Notes: generated by a model from the letters alone, not told the origin. Numbered from the stretch's first letter, positions 1 through 8,640 are shown. The stretch: DNA of 64,000 nt from an uncultured Lachnospiraceae bacterium (GCA_910578345.1 CAJTRA010000003.1:241431-305430), one strand, 5' to 3'. Numbers and translations: made by a program.

Positions 1-376
1 GCCTCAGCACAGGCATAAGATCCTGCCCGGTCAGTCTGTTAACCGTCCCCGCTGTAAAGTCCCAATATTTAAAGACAAACAGCGTCCCAAAATTAAAGAA
101 CATCGAAAGCCATAACGCAATCCGACGTCTTTTCTTCCCTTTCTGCAGACGATTCTGCTGCGGCGACGCAGGCTCCCAGAACATATATTTGCTGATACCA
201 TAGTTGACGGTAACGGAAAAAATAAGCAGTAGAACAAAATAGGGTTCTCCCACTCCATAAAACACAAGACTCCCTGCCAGCAGCGCCAGATTACGGTACT
301 TAGCAGGAGCCAGCAGATAACACAACATAAAAACCGGCAGAAACCGAAATAGAAACTCCACACTGGAAAACAGCAT
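1..376 (-). CDS. MBOAT family O-acyltransferase (AlgI/DltB-like), N-terminal part only
   Basis: The reading frame starts at the ATG at 374-376 and runs off the left edge, giving about 125 residues. It opens with MLFSSVEFLFRFLPVFM, continues with a hydrophobic stretch holding LLAGSLVFYGVGEPYF, and then has a basic loop. This is the usual N-terminus of membrane-bound O-acyltransferases of the alginate-acetylation (AlgI) type, which move acetyl groups across the membrane onto extracellular polysaccharide or cell-wall polymers. An AGGAG ribosome site lies 8-12 bases upstream of the ATG. The catalytic His of the family would fall in the missing part, so substrate and integrity cannot be judged. 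The usual SGNH/AlgJ-type partner, if present, is outside the window. Confidence 0.8.
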   Translation of the reverse strand, partial: MLFSSVEFLFRFLPVFMLCYLLAPAKYRNLALLAGSLVFYGVGEPYFVLLLIFSVTVNYGISKYMFWEPASPQQNRLQKGKKRRRIALWLSMFFNFGTLFVFKYWDFTAGTVNRLTGQDLMPVLR

Positions 377-531
377 AAACAGCACTCCTAAATAGCATAT
401 TCGGGTATTTTCCCCAATAACACCCACACGCAGTTTACTGCCAGAAAACAGACTGCGCACAAATCCTTATTTAGTATATTCCAGCCAGATTTTTTTTACA
501 AGGGACAAACCCTTCCTTTTTCGACATTTTC

Positions 532-570
532 TGCATCATTTTTGCATCGAAATTGCATCATTTTTGCATC
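532..570. repeat. Two 17-bp direct repeats in the rsmF/MBOAT gap
   Basis: TGCATCATTTTTGCATC occurs at 532-548 and again at 554-570, a 22-bp period or about two helical turns. It lies downstream of rsmF and about 160 bases upstream of the MBOAT start, so it may be a regulator site for the latter. No known consensus is recognised. Confidence 0.5.
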
Positions 571-577
571 ATAGCGC

Positions 578-2062
578 TTATTTCCTCAGCCCTCTTGGAT
601 AATGATTCTTCATCTGTCCATTTACCGCTTTGCCAAATCCCAATGCAAACCCTCTATAGCACAACAAGGTCCATCCTCTCTGCGTCCCGCACGGAAAACT
701 CTCTCCATGAAGATAGCGGAGAGCTTCCTCCTGTGATAGTTCCAGGACCCGGTCCGTCTCCTCTGTCCCCAATGCCAGGGCCAGCGAATGGGACGGTTCC
801 AGCCGGTTTTTCTTACCTGTTCCAAGATGCAGGCCCGGCCTGATTACCTTCATTCCCTGCATACTGATCATGGATGCAGGCACAAGATAGAGCTGATCGC
901 CAAACCACGCAAGGCTTCCTCCCTGCGCATCCAGCCAGTCTTTGGCAAGTCCCAGCTCCTCCGTAAAAAACCCTCTGCATAAATTATCGTCAATGCCGCT
1001 CCTGCCATAAGCAGTCATGTCACGCCGGGGCTTCTCTTTCCTGTTCTTCTGTCTTACTCTGCCGCCTGCCTGCCGCGTCTGTTCTGTCTGCTTCGCCCAT
1101 TCTGGATCGGCTCCCTGTGCCGGCACAGGACAGACTGTCATTCCCCGCCGACGCAGTCTTGCGATGTAGTGTCCCTCCCCCTTCAGCCGGTGCGGCCATA
1201 ACCGCATCGTATGTTCGATTCCCTGGGCAGGTTCCTCAACCCACTCAGCCCTTCCCGGTGCAAACGCGCTGTCATGAGGCACTTCTTCTATGATAAAGTC
1301 TTCCTGCCCATGCAGGAATCTGCTGATTGTTCCTTCATTTTCCTCTGGTGCAAAAGTACAGGTGGAGTATACGAGCACCCCTCCCGGCCGGAGCATTCCG
1401 GCCGCCTCCTCCAGAATGGTTAGCTGTCTGTCCGCACATATACGCACGTTCTGTCCGCTCCACTCTTCAACAGCCGTTCCATCTTTGCGGAACATGCCTT
1501 CCCCGGAACATGGCGCATCCACCACAATCCTGTCAAAAAAACCTGGAAACAATGCTGCCAGATGCTCCGGCGTTTCATTACATACCACACAATTTCTGAC
1601 ACCCATGCGTTCCACATTCTGAGACAGTATTTTCGCTCTGCCAGGAATCAGTTCATTTGCGATCAGCAGCCCTTCGCCCTTCATTCTGCCCGCGATCTGT
1701 GTTGTCTTTCCTCCCGGTGCGGCACATAGATCCAGAATCCGTTCCCCCGGTTTTGGATCCAGAATCTCCACGACTGCCATTGCAGAAGGCTCCTGAATAT
1801 AGTATGCGCCTGCTTCATGCAGGATCCCCTTTCCCGGCTGTTCCTCTTCCTGATAATAATATCCTTCCGCCGCCCAGCTCACCGGTGTAAGCCGATACGG
1901 CATCCGTGCAAGAAATGCCGATGCAGAAGCCTTAAGCGGGTTCCACCGCAGTCCATAATGCCGATCGCATTCATAGCTTGCAAGAAATGCCTCATATTCT
2001 GCTCCCAGAAGCTGCTTCATTCTCTCACAGAATGCCTCCGGCAGTCTTCTTATCTCTCCCAT
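578..2062 (-). CDS. rsmF: 16S rRNA (cytosine-C5)-methyltransferase, RsmF/YebU type
   Basis: This 494-residue NOL1/NOP2/sun family enzyme transfers methyl from S-adenosylmethionine to carbon 5 of a cytosine in rRNA. The SAM-binding loop DLCAAPGGKTTQ is at residues 111-122. DAPCSGEGMFRKD is at 182-194 and STCTFAPEENE at 233-243, supplying the two catalytic cysteines (185 and 235). The extended GEGMFRKD form separates RsmF from RsmB, which is also present in this window with DVPCSGLGV. The C-terminal 200 residues fit the RNA-binding extension seen in Gram-positive RsmF proteins. The gene stands alone, divergent from the ArsR-type regulator across a 415-bp AT-rich gap. The exact target cytosine cannot be assigned from sequence. 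Confidence 0.93.
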   Translation of the reverse strand: MGEIRRLPEAFCERMKQLLGAEYEAFLASYECDRHYGLRWNPLKASASAFLARMPYRLTPVSWAAEGYYYQEEEQPGKGILHEAGAYYIQEPSAMAVVEILDPKPGERILDLCAAPGGKTTQIAGRMKGEGLLIANELIPGRAKILSQNVERMGVRNCVVCNETPEHLAALFPGFFDRIVVDAPCSGEGMFRKDGTAVEEWSGQNVRICADRQLTILEEAAGMLRPGGVLVYSTCTFAPEENEGTISRFLHGQEDFIIEEVPHDSAFAPGRAEWVEEPAQGIEHTMRLWPHRLKGEGHYIARLRRRGMTVCPVPAQGADPEWAKQTEQTRQAGGRVRQKNRKEKPRRDMTAYGRSGIDDNLCRGFFTEELGLAKDWLDAQGGSLAWFGDQLYLVPASMISMQGMKVIRPGLHLGTGKKNRLEPSHSLALALGTEETDRVLELSQEEALRYLHGESFPCGTQRGWTLLCYRGFALGFGKAVNGQMKNHYPRGLRK

Positions 2063-2147
2063 CCTGCGCCTCCATTGTCTTGTCTCTTTTCAGTATACCT
2101 GATTCCCTCCCCGGAAACAATGCTGTAATTTTTTCTGATTTTGTTAC

Positions 2148-2187
2148 TCCGTTTATGTCATAAAAGGGTCCGTTTATGTCATAAAAG
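2148..2187. repeat. Two 19-bp direct repeats, 21-bp period
   Basis: TCCGTTTATGTCATAAAAG is at 2148-2166 and 2169-2187, separated by two bases. The 21-bp period puts both copies on one face of the helix, as expected for a tandem operator. The site lies in the 415-bp gap between rsmF and the ArsR-type gene. The rest of the gap is very AT-rich. Confidence 0.6.
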
Positions 2188-2189
2188 TG

Positions 2190-2242
2190 TAAATTAATTT
2201 ATTTTTTATATACACAATATGTGCTAAATTAATTTATTTTTT
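2190..2242. repeat. Two 18-bp AT-only direct repeats
   Basis: TAAATTAATTTATTTTTT is at 2190-2207 and 2225-2242, 35 bp apart, directly after the 19-bp repeats. It may be an upstream promoter element or simple low-complexity drift. No gene is seen between 2063 and 2477. Confidence 0.45.
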
Positions 2243-2333
2243 TATGAATCATCCTTGTTTTTACTTTATTTCATTCATAATATAATAATATAAAAAATTT
2301 ATTTTTATTTTTATTAAATTTTTTTACAATTAA

Positions 2334-2362
2334 TTGACGGGTCAATATTTTGCGTCTATAAT
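2334..2362 (+). promoter_or_regulatory. Sigma-A promoter of the ArsR-type regulator
   Basis: TTGACG at 2334-2339, a 17-bp spacer and TATAAT at 2357-2362 make a near-consensus promoter. The -35 lies in a small palindrome, TTGACGGGTCAA. The -10 lies in CGTCTATAAT, whose exact inverted copy ATTATAGACG is at 2425-2434 in the leader. Both are candidate autoregulatory sites. The leader is about 110 nt. Confidence 0.75.
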
Positions 2363-2477
2363 TGAATCATAAAATAGAATAAGGATAATGTTCCGTTTTA
2401 TCACTCTGACCACAATTCGTCTGCATTATAGACGTTCCAATCAACGCTATCATATTTTCTTAAAAGGGGGAATCACT

Positions 2478-3407
2478 TTGCTGCACATCACTTCACTGAA
2501 CGAGGGACTTGACATTTTCAAGGCTCTTGGATCTGACGTCAGAATTGAAATACTCAATATCTTGTTGGAGAATAACAGTATGAGTATGAATGAACTGGCT
2601 TCCCGTCTGAATATTACAAACGGAGCGCTGACCAGTCATATCAAGAAACTGGAGGGCTGCGGTCTGATTGGCATATCCAGCGAATCTGCAGGCCACGGAA
2701 ATCAGAAGATCTGTTCCGTCCACCTGGATAAAATCCTGATCGATCTGGAGAAACAGGAAGATTTCCAGAATATTTACAGTACCGACCTCAAAATCGGCCA
2801 CTACTCTAACTATCATGTATGTCCCACCTGTGGTCTGGCATCCGATAAGGCTTTGATCGGTGAAGTGGATGATCCCAGATACTTTGACCATCCTAACCGT
2901 TATAATGCTGATATTCTCTGGTTTTCGAAGGGATTTGTAGAATACAACATTCCCAACTTTATTCCCAGCTTTCAGAAGATCACGCAGATCACGCTCTCTG
3001 CAGAACTTTGTTCCGAGGCGCCTGGCGTCAACAATGTATGGCCCTCTGATATTTCTTTCTACCTGAATGATGTCTGTGTGGGAAGCTGGCTTTCTCCCGG
3101 TGATTTCGGCGATTCCCGCGGCATGTTTACACCGGACTGGTGGTTTCCCAATTGGAATCAGTATGGCCTGTTGAAACTGTTGGTCATCAATAAAAAGGGA
3201 ACTTACATCGACGGACTGCAAATCTCTGATGTGACGATAGACCGTCTTCAGTTAGACTACCGTAGCAGTATCCGGTTTCGCATGGCAGTGGAAGACGATG
3301 CCTCCCATGTGGGCGGCCTGACAATCTTTGGCAAGACGTTCGGCAACTATGGGCAGGATATCAAAGTCAGTCTCCACTACGCTCCTATGGAAGAGGCGGC
3401 AACCTGA
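2478..3407 (+). CDS. ArsR-type winged-helix regulator with long C-terminal domain
   Basis: The N-terminal 80 residues form an ArsR-like winged helix (FKALGSDVRIEILNILLE, then MNELASRLNITNGALTSHIK), so the protein should bind DNA. About 210 further residues contain CPTCG and a Trp/Asp-rich region resembling a carbohydrate-binding beta-sandwich (FYLNDVCVGSWLSPGDFGD). I prefer the TTG at 2478, preceded by AAGGGGG at a 7-base spacing. An in-frame ATG at 2388 lies only about 19 bases after the likely transcription start and has no ribosome site. The gene converges with the GH43 arabinanase and shares a terminator with it. A role in sensing sugars for that enzyme is inference. The C-terminal domain is not assigned to a named family. 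Confidence 0.8.
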   Translation: MLHITSLNEGLDIFKALGSDVRIEILNILLENNSMSMNELASRLNITNGALTSHIKKLEGCGLIGISSESAGHGNQKICSVHLDKILIDLEKQEDFQNIYSTDLKIGHYSNYHVCPTCGLASDKALIGEVDDPRYFDHPNRYNADILWFSKGFVEYNIPNFIPSFQKITQITLSAELCSEAPGVNNVWPSDISFYLNDVCVGSWLSPGDFGDSRGMFTPDWWFPNWNQYGLLKLLVINKKGTYIDGLQISDVTIDRLQLDYRSSIRFRMAVEDDASHVGGLTIFGKTFGNYGQDIKVSLHYAPMEEAAT

Positions 3408-3425
3408 ATTCAGAGCGCTTATACG

Positions 3426-3460
3426 AAAGGTTCTGCGGCAACAACCCGCAGAACCTTTTT
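3426..3460. terminator. Bidirectional terminator between the ArsR-type gene and the arabinanase gene
   Basis: AAAGGTTCTGCGG (3426-3438) pairs with the inverted copy at 3446-3458 across a short loop. The stem is flanked by A and T runs on both sides, so it can terminate both convergent genes. Confidence 0.85.
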
Positions 3461-3465
3461 ACACT

Positions 3466-5094
3466 CTAATATTTCACACCCCAGACACTTTTATTGGCTC
3501 CTACCGCGCTGAAGGTCATTACCTGTGTACCGGCCTCGTCCTTCATCTGACAGAACACGCCGCTGTAATCGACGTCCTCATAGGTAAGGTGCAGATAACA
3601 TGTTCCCTCTACCGCTTCCCAGCTTCCCACGATATCTTCACCGTATACCTTGCCGTCCTCCTGCAGATACAGGATAAAAGGCTGTGCGATCTTCGCATCA
3701 ATCGCCGTCCCCTGGTCAATGACATAGTATCTTCCCGCCATGTCAGCCATCTCATATCCACTTTCGTTTACTTTCTCCCCGTCTGTCGCATAAGGCAGCA
3801 TACAGGGCCAGCCCTCCTCGTTAACAATAAACTGATGCACCCGCGGCTCATGCTCTTCTGTCTTGTTATCGAAGCGGGTATGGTTGACAATATACTTCCG
3901 GCCATCCTCATCTACAAATGCAGAGTTGTGCCCGGTCGCCATATACGCCATCTCCAGACTCGGCAGAGTATAGTTGCCCGAAAGCTTAAGTCCATACGGA
4001 CCATGCTGCGGATTCTCTGTGTCTAACGGAAAAGCTCCATTCATATCCACATAATCACCGTCTATCGTCTCAGACCGGAAAACTCTGATCTGGTAGCCCC
4101 CTTCTCTCGTCAGGCCGCCATAAGAGACAAACAGATAATAATAACCACTCTCCTCGTCATATAGAATATATGGCGCCTCGATCGAACTGTGATTGCCGCC
4201 CAACAGTCTCCTGCCGAAATAAGGATCTACTCTGTTTTCTTCATCTGCCTCAGGATGAATCACTTCGCCCGTCTGTCCATCCAGCTCTAACAAGTACATA
4301 CCACCCGACCAGGAACCATATACCATCCAAAGTCTGCCTTCTTCGTCATACAGAACCGTCGGATCTATGGCATTCGGATACTTGTTAAAATTATATTCAT
4401 TGCTCTTCTTGATATAACGGTCCTTCGCCTCTTCTCTGTCCACATATGCGGTAACGTCCGTTGCGTCTAACGTTTCTAATGTAAATCCAGAATAGATCAA
4501 CGCCCCTTTCCACTCATAGGGTCCTTCCACCTTCTCGCTTGTGGCATAACACAGATTCGAAGCATTCCATGTAGAAGTGGTACAGAAATACAGATAGTAC
4601 AGACCCGTTTCTTCATTATAGATCACATCCGGGGCCCAGACATGCCAGCTTCTGTCATCCGTAGGAATCAGGCTGTTTTTACTTCCCGCATAGGCAAAGG
4701 CTTCTTCATTCCCCATCAGCTCATAATAGATGGGATCCTTTACCTTATAACCCGTCCCAATAGGCGTCCAATTACGCAGATCCTCTGATACCGCCGTGGA
4801 CATATGGGAGCCGAAGATATAGTACTTACCGTCCGCCTTAAAAATAGACGGATCATGCACACTCGCACCTGCACTGATCTTCGCTGTCGCTATCCCTTCC
4901 AGATCTACGGTATAATCCAGGTCCGCCGGCGCTTCCACCGTCCCCTCCGCAGATTCTTCCTCCACAGCCCCTCCGGCGCTTGCCGCTCCTACGCCCTCCT
5001 GCTTTGTCTCCTGTCCTGTGTCACCGCACGCTGTCATTCCCATAACCATCACGGCGCCCACCGCACAGGCAATCACCTCTTTCTTCCTTCTCAT
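3466..5094 (-). CDS. Secreted lipoprotein glycoside hydrolase family 43 (arabinan endo-1,5-alpha-L-arabinosidase type)
   Basis: The 542-residue precursor has a lipoprotein signal ending in GMTAC (Cys23), then an acidic, Gly/Ala/Glu-rich linker to about residue 60. The five-bladed GH43 propeller follows. The expected acidic residues are visible: VHDPSIF (Asp81, general base), NAIDPTVLYD (Asp244, pKa modulator) and SSIEAPYILY (Glu306, general acid). GHNSAFVDEDGRKYIVNHTR fits the calcium/His site near the end of the propeller, and about 100 C-terminal residues form a separate beta domain. These features match arabinan-degrading members that cut alpha-1,5 linkages in pectin side chains, although exact specificity is inferred. 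The gene is single and converges with an ArsR-type regulator. No sugar ABC transporter or arabinose genes are adjacent. Confidence 0.88.
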   Translation of the reverse strand: MRRKKEVIACAVGAVMVMGMTACGDTGQETKQEGVGAASAGGAVEEESAEGTVEAPADLDYTVDLEGIATAKISAGASVHDPSIFKADGKYYIFGSHMSTAVSEDLRNWTPIGTGYKVKDPIYYELMGNEEAFAYAGSKNSLIPTDDRSWHVWAPDVIYNEETGLYYLYFCTTSTWNASNLCYATSEKVEGPYEWKGALIYSGFTLETLDATDVTAYVDREEAKDRYIKKSNEYNFNKYPNAIDPTVLYDEEGRLWMVYGSWSGGMYLLELDGQTGEVIHPEADEENRVDPYFGRRLLGGNHSSIEAPYILYDEESGYYYLFVSYGGLTREGGYQIRVFRSETIDGDYVDMNGAFPLDTENPQHGPYGLKLSGNYTLPSLEMAYMATGHNSAFVDEDGRKYIVNHTRFDNKTEEHEPRVHQFIVNEEGWPCMLPYATDGEKVNESGYEMADMAGRYYVIDQGTAIDAKIAQPFILYLQEDGKVYGEDIVGSWEAVEGTCYLHLTYEDVDYSGVFCQMKDEAGTQVMTFSAVGANKSVWGVKY

Positions 5095-5275
5095 ACTTTC
5101 TTCTCCTTTTACTTGTTCGCTTTTCTCTGCAGATTCCTGCTGCGGCCGGCCTGCCTCACCGGACGCAGATCTCTATCCCTACTATAACAGAAGAAATCAA
5201 TTTCTTCAATCTTTTTATTTATATTTATATAAAATATTTTAATTTATTCTCAAATATATGGAAGCTATCTGCGCA

Positions 5276-5314
5276 GACAAAAAAAGAGCCCGCCATGAGG
5301 ATGAGGCAGACTCT
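5276..5314 (-). terminator. Terminator of the alarmone synthetase gene
   Basis: Read on the minus strand, AGAGTCTGCC (5305-5314) pairs with GGCGGGCTCT (5285-5294) using two G-U wobbles. A run of seven T follows. On the plus strand the same stem has two mismatches, so it acts only for the minus-strand gene. Confidence 0.75.
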
Positions 5315-5332
5315 TTCTTCTATCATTCGCCG

Positions 5333-6118
5333 TTATTCATTGATCGCAATATCTATTCTGCTTAATTTCTCCAATAAAATCTCTTCTTCCGTCGGAATAT
5401 CCTCAGACTTCTCAATCTGCTGCCGGACCTGCCACATCTGCCGGTCCACAGAAGCAATCTGTTCCGCACACTCACTCAACTGCCGCACAATCTGTGTCTG
5501 ATTCGGAATCTCCTGCTTATACTTGAGCTGATGCTCCAAGCTTGCCCAGAAATCCATCGCGATCGTGCGGATCTGTACTTCAACGGCCATGTTCTTCGTC
5601 TGGTCCGAGAAGAAAACCGGAACACTCACAATCATATGATAACTGCGGTATCCGTTCGGTTTCGGATTCTTAATATAATCCTTCTCCTTCAGCACCGTAA
5701 TGTCATCCTGCTTCGCAAGCGCCTTTGCCAGCATATAGATGTCATCCACGTAAGAGCACACCACACGTATACCGGCCACATCAAAAAGATGGTTCTCCAC
5801 GTTCTCCAGCGTAAAACTTAAGTCCTTACTGTCCAGTTTCCGCATAATACTCGCACTGCTCTTCAACCGGGAGCTGATCGAAGTGATCGGATTGCGCTGA
5901 TACCGCACATTAAATTCTGAATTGAGTACATCAAACTTCGTGCGCACCTCTTTGATCGCACAGCTATAGCGCATCCGCATTTCCTTATAGTTCACCACAG
6001 TGCCCGCCATCTGTCTACGTCTTTCATAAATTGCCTGATCTACCTGTGGGAATATCATCATTTCCGCCGGTTCTGACTCCGCACCGATCTCATCCAATGA
6101 AAAAAAGGGATTTGTCAT
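5333..6118 (-). CDS. relQ: Small alarmone synthetase, RelQ/YjbM type (p)ppGpp synthase
   Basis: This 261-residue protein consists of a RelA/SpoT synthetase domain without hydrolase or TGS/ACT domains, the layout of RelQ-type small alarmone synthetases. These move pyrophosphate from ATP to GDP or GTP. Visible elements are HLFDVAGIRVVCSYVDD (110-126, metal Asp113), the substrate loop NPKPNGYRSYHM (151-162), EVQIRT (180-185) and WASLEHQLKYK (191-201). The C-terminal helix fits the tetramerisation segment of RelQ. RelQ and RelP are not separated with certainty here. On the minus strand TTGTTT-N17-TATAGT lies just upstream. The gene is followed by its own terminator, so it is probably monocistronic. 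Confidence 0.92.
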   Translation of the reverse strand: MTNPFFSLDEIGAESEPAEMMIFPQVDQAIYERRRQMAGTVVNYKEMRMRYSCAIKEVRTKFDVLNSEFNVRYQRNPITSISSRLKSSASIMRKLDSKDLSFTLENVENHLFDVAGIRVVCSYVDDIYMLAKALAKQDDITVLKEKDYIKNPKPNGYRSYHMIVSVPVFFSDQTKNMAVEVQIRTIAMDFWASLEHQLKYKQEIPNQTQIVRQLSECAEQIASVDRQMWQVRQQIEKSEDIPTEEEILLEKLSRIDIAINE

Positions 6119-6261
6119 CGTCCGTACCTCCTTTTACTGCTTGTTACTATAACGCAGATACGACGGAAAAACAATAAACCGCATGTAAAATTTGTATAAA
6201 ACAATTCCCGTCCTGAAAAGGAGTATTTCGATTAATCTGTGCCGTGAATGGTCTAAGTAAA

Positions 6262-6966
6262 CTATCCGAAGAAATTGAAATAGTTTCCGCTGCTTCCGTA
6301 ATTACGAAAAAGCTTACTGTAACTGGTACTGGCCTGTGCGTCCATATTTCTCTCTGCCGTCGCCTCCACGGAATCCGCCCAGATCGTCACCCTTCCGGCA
6401 AAACCGCTCCTGCCGCCCCATACCTTCTGAAATGTCTCAAGATCCGTCTGCGCAAGCTTCTTGTCATCCACCGTAAGCGTACCATCAAGGTTCCTGTTTA
6501 CCCCGCAGGACGCCAGTTCCGAACTGTTCAGCCCTGAGATACTGTTTAACTGTGAAAGATAATTATTGTCAGTCCTGCTCCCTGATTCCTTCAGATTCTC
6601 CAGCATACTGTTATACTGACTGACAAACCCTTTGACACTGGCAGCGATTTCCGCTGTGCTGCCGCTTTCCTGCGCCTTGGCATAGACAGATGTCTTGCTA
6701 TCGTCCGCCAGCTTGTCTCCATATTCGCATACCTGTTTTGCGTGATATTTCATATTATAATATAATTTCTGTGTATTCCCTGTGCTCTGCGCCATATTGG
6801 CATACAGGTTACTCTGCCGCTTCAGTCCGCTTAAAAGCTGCGCGTTCCGGCTCAGACGCTTTCCTCTGCCCGTTCTGCTGAGCGCACTCTGCAGCAAGGA
6901 ATAATTGCCCCCGGTCCTGTTTCTCCCGCTTAGCAGTGCACTGGAATAATTTCTTGGAATTCTCAT
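6262..6966 (-). CDS. Protein resembling the C-terminal domain of flagellar cap protein FliD
   Basis: The 234-residue protein has no signal peptide. AAAGGAG stands 8 bases before the ATG. Residues 105-215 carry the pattern of the FliD C-terminal region: VKGFVSQYNSMLENL, then GVNRNLDGTLTVDDKKL, then FQKVWGGRSGFAGRV. The N-terminal 100 residues are Arg/Ser/Asn-rich and unlike FliD. The variable D2-D3 domains of true FliD (usually 400-900 residues in total) are absent, so it cannot be a normal filament cap. It may be an export-linked or surface protein related to flagella, or a shortened paralogue. The next operon upstream has a possible flagellar-sigma promoter, which agrees with a motile host. 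Confidence 0.6.
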   Translation of the reverse strand: MRIPRNYSSALLSGRNRTGGNYSLLQSALSRTGRGKRLSRNAQLLSGLKRQSNLYANMAQSTGNTQKLYYNMKYHAKQVCEYGDKLADDSKTSVYAKAQESGSTAEIAASVKGFVSQYNSMLENLKESGSRTDNNYLSQLNSISGLNSSELASCGVNRNLDGTLTVDDKKLAQTDLETFQKVWGGRSGFAGRVTIWADSVEATAERNMDAQASTSYSKLFRNYGSSGNYFNFFG

Positions 6967-7038
6967 AAGTCTTCTCCTTTCTGTCTTCCCCTGGAAAGAG
7001 ATCTCTCCTATGAGATATATCGTTTATGTTTTCACAAA

Positions 7039-7134
7039 CTAAAGAGATTTGTCATCAACAACACCGTTTTCGTCACAAACTGCGACGCTGCCATTCAGGG
7101 TCCGCCAGATTCCACATCCTGCTTCCACGGCCAT
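7039..7134 (-). CDS. Possible 31-residue peptide downstream of the GHKL kinase
   Basis: A short frame starts at ATG 7132-7134, five bases after a GGAG, and encodes MAVEAGCGIWRTLNGSVAVC plus an acidic tail DENGVVDDKSL. It lies 20 bases after the AgrC-like kinase on the same strand. Quorum peptides of AgrD type are small, contain a Cys and end in an acidic tail, but this sequence lacks their amphipathic leader, and no AgrB processing protease is nearby. It could equally be a chance frame in the trailer. Confidence 0.25.
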   Translation of the reverse strand: MAVEAGCGIWRTLNGSVAVCDENGVVDDKSL

Positions 7135-7154
7135 GCCATCTCCGTATCATCCAT

Positions 7155-8636
7155 TCACCCATCAGACTTTCCCTGTAGCATAATCGTCAGTGTAAAGTAC
7201 ATTCTCCCCGCCTCATACTGCATCGTTCCATAATATTTCTCCACACAGCTTCGCATATTGCGCATCCCCAGTCCATGTGCCTTTCTGTCTGCCTTGGTCG
7301 TCCGCAGAGCGCCCTCCTTCTGTGTCGTCACTTCTCCATTATACGTATTCTCCACTACCACAAAGAACATTCTTCCTTTGCAATAACCTCGAAAATGAAT
7401 CGTTCTCTCCTGATGCCCTGTCAGCTTTCTGCAGGCCTCGATCGCATTGTCCAATGCATTGTTAAGCAGGATCCCCAGATCGAAAGCCTCTATGCCAAAC
7501 TGCTGCGGATAGACAAATTCCCCTTCCAATAAGATCTGTTCCTGTGCACAGATCTGTCCTTTCCGATTCAGGATCACATCGATTACCGGATTGCCTGTGC
7601 TAAACTGTAACGACAGCCTCTCTGCCGCCTGCTGCATATGCTGCAGATAGCCCTCCGCCTCTGTAAGAATCTGTTCCGGCAGATGCCCTTCTCTCATACT
7701 TTCTCCCAAAAGCTGCTCCATATCTGCCACACAGTTATTCACATCATGGCGCATCCCCCGGATCCCGTCATATAGCTGCTCTAATTCCCTGACATGAGCC
7801 GTCATATCCGCAAGTTGTTGTTTATAGAACATAAGACTGTTCTTCTGCGCCTCGGAAGCCATCAGCTCACCGTAGATCTTCCGGCTGAAAACCGTGCACA
7901 CAAGACACAGAACCGCGATCGTCGGCACTACCACATACATACTGCCATGTTTCTCGTAGAAAAATTCGATCTCCTCTCCCTGCTGTCTGTAAAAAGAGAT
8001 CCGCCACAGCACATCAAAGGCCATGCTGATCACCGGCGTCAGCATCAAAAACCACAATCCCTGTCTGTCGATCTCCTCCACCGGCTCTGTCAGATACCGC
8101 CGATACATCCTGAGCACCAGATACATAAAAAGAAGATAGCCCACCGTATAGACCCACATGCTGTACGTCTGCAGACTCCCCGCAGCCGAAACAAAATACT
8201 CCACCTCAATCTTCTGTTCCATGACCTGTTCATACAGATGATCGAGCCATGCAATCGTCACAAGCGACCAAACACTGTGCAGTATAAACCGGCACATTTC
8301 CTGCACCGTATAATAGACAAGCAGCAGATAAAGCTTCGCAAGTTTTCTGCCTTGATACAGAACATTCATCGCTACAAAACTACCGCACACCACAATCAAC
8401 AGCTTCAGGATGCTGTAGCTGCTGTCCACAATCTCCCCTGTCTGCGTTCTGTACAGGACTCTGTTCACCCAGACAGAATACGAGAGATAACAGTTGATCA
8501 GAAAAGACTGTAAGAAAAAAAGTATCTTCCCTGTGGAACGATACTTCTCTTTCTCTACGATACTGTCTTTGCAGAAATACAACAGAAACCATGCTCTCAC
8601 CAGATATTCGATCAGACCGATCCAGTCTATTGTCAT
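7155..8636 (-). CDS. GHKL-family sensor histidine kinase (AgrC-like)
   Basis: The 493-residue sensor has six or seven N-terminal hydrophobic segments (residues 1-250), then a helix carrying the phospho-acceptor GMRHDVNNCVADM (His297). A GHKL ATPase follows with an N box at LLNNALDNAIEACRK and a G box at GLGMRNMRSCVEKYYG. The long membrane region with a GHKL ATPase is the arrangement of peptide-sensing kinases such as AgrC, which pair with LytTR regulators. The gene begins four bases after such a regulator, so the two form one unit. The ligand is unknown, and no agrB or clear agrD accompanies it. Confidence 0.9.
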   Translation of the reverse strand: MTIDWIGLIEYLVRAWFLLYFCKDSIVEKEKYRSTGKILFFLQSFLINCYLSYSVWVNRVLYRTQTGEIVDSSYSILKLLIVVCGSFVAMNVLYQGRKLAKLYLLLVYYTVQEMCRFILHSVWSLVTIAWLDHLYEQVMEQKIEVEYFVSAAGSLQTYSMWVYTVGYLLFMYLVLRMYRRYLTEPVEEIDRQGLWFLMLTPVISMAFDVLWRISFYRQQGEEIEFFYEKHGSMYVVVPTIAVLCLVCTVFSRKIYGELMASEAQKNSLMFYKQQLADMTAHVRELEQLYDGIRGMRHDVNNCVADMEQLLGESMREGHLPEQILTEAEGYLQHMQQAAERLSLQFSTGNPVIDVILNRKGQICAQEQILLEGEFVYPQQFGIEAFDLGILLNNALDNAIEACRKLTGHQERTIHFRGYCKGRMFFVVVENTYNGEVTTQKEGALRTTKADRKAHGLGMRNMRSCVEKYYGTMQYEAGRMYFTLTIMLQGKSDG

Positions 8637-8640
8637 AGCA

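Noticed and set aside
499..514. AAGGGACAAACCCTT as a terminator for rsmF
   Set aside because: On the minus strand it is followed by A residues, not T.
2388..2477. Thirty extra N-terminal codons for the ArsR-type regulator from ATG 2388
   Set aside because: No ribosome site, start too close to the promoter and sequence unlike the family; TTG 2478 with AAGGGGG is better.
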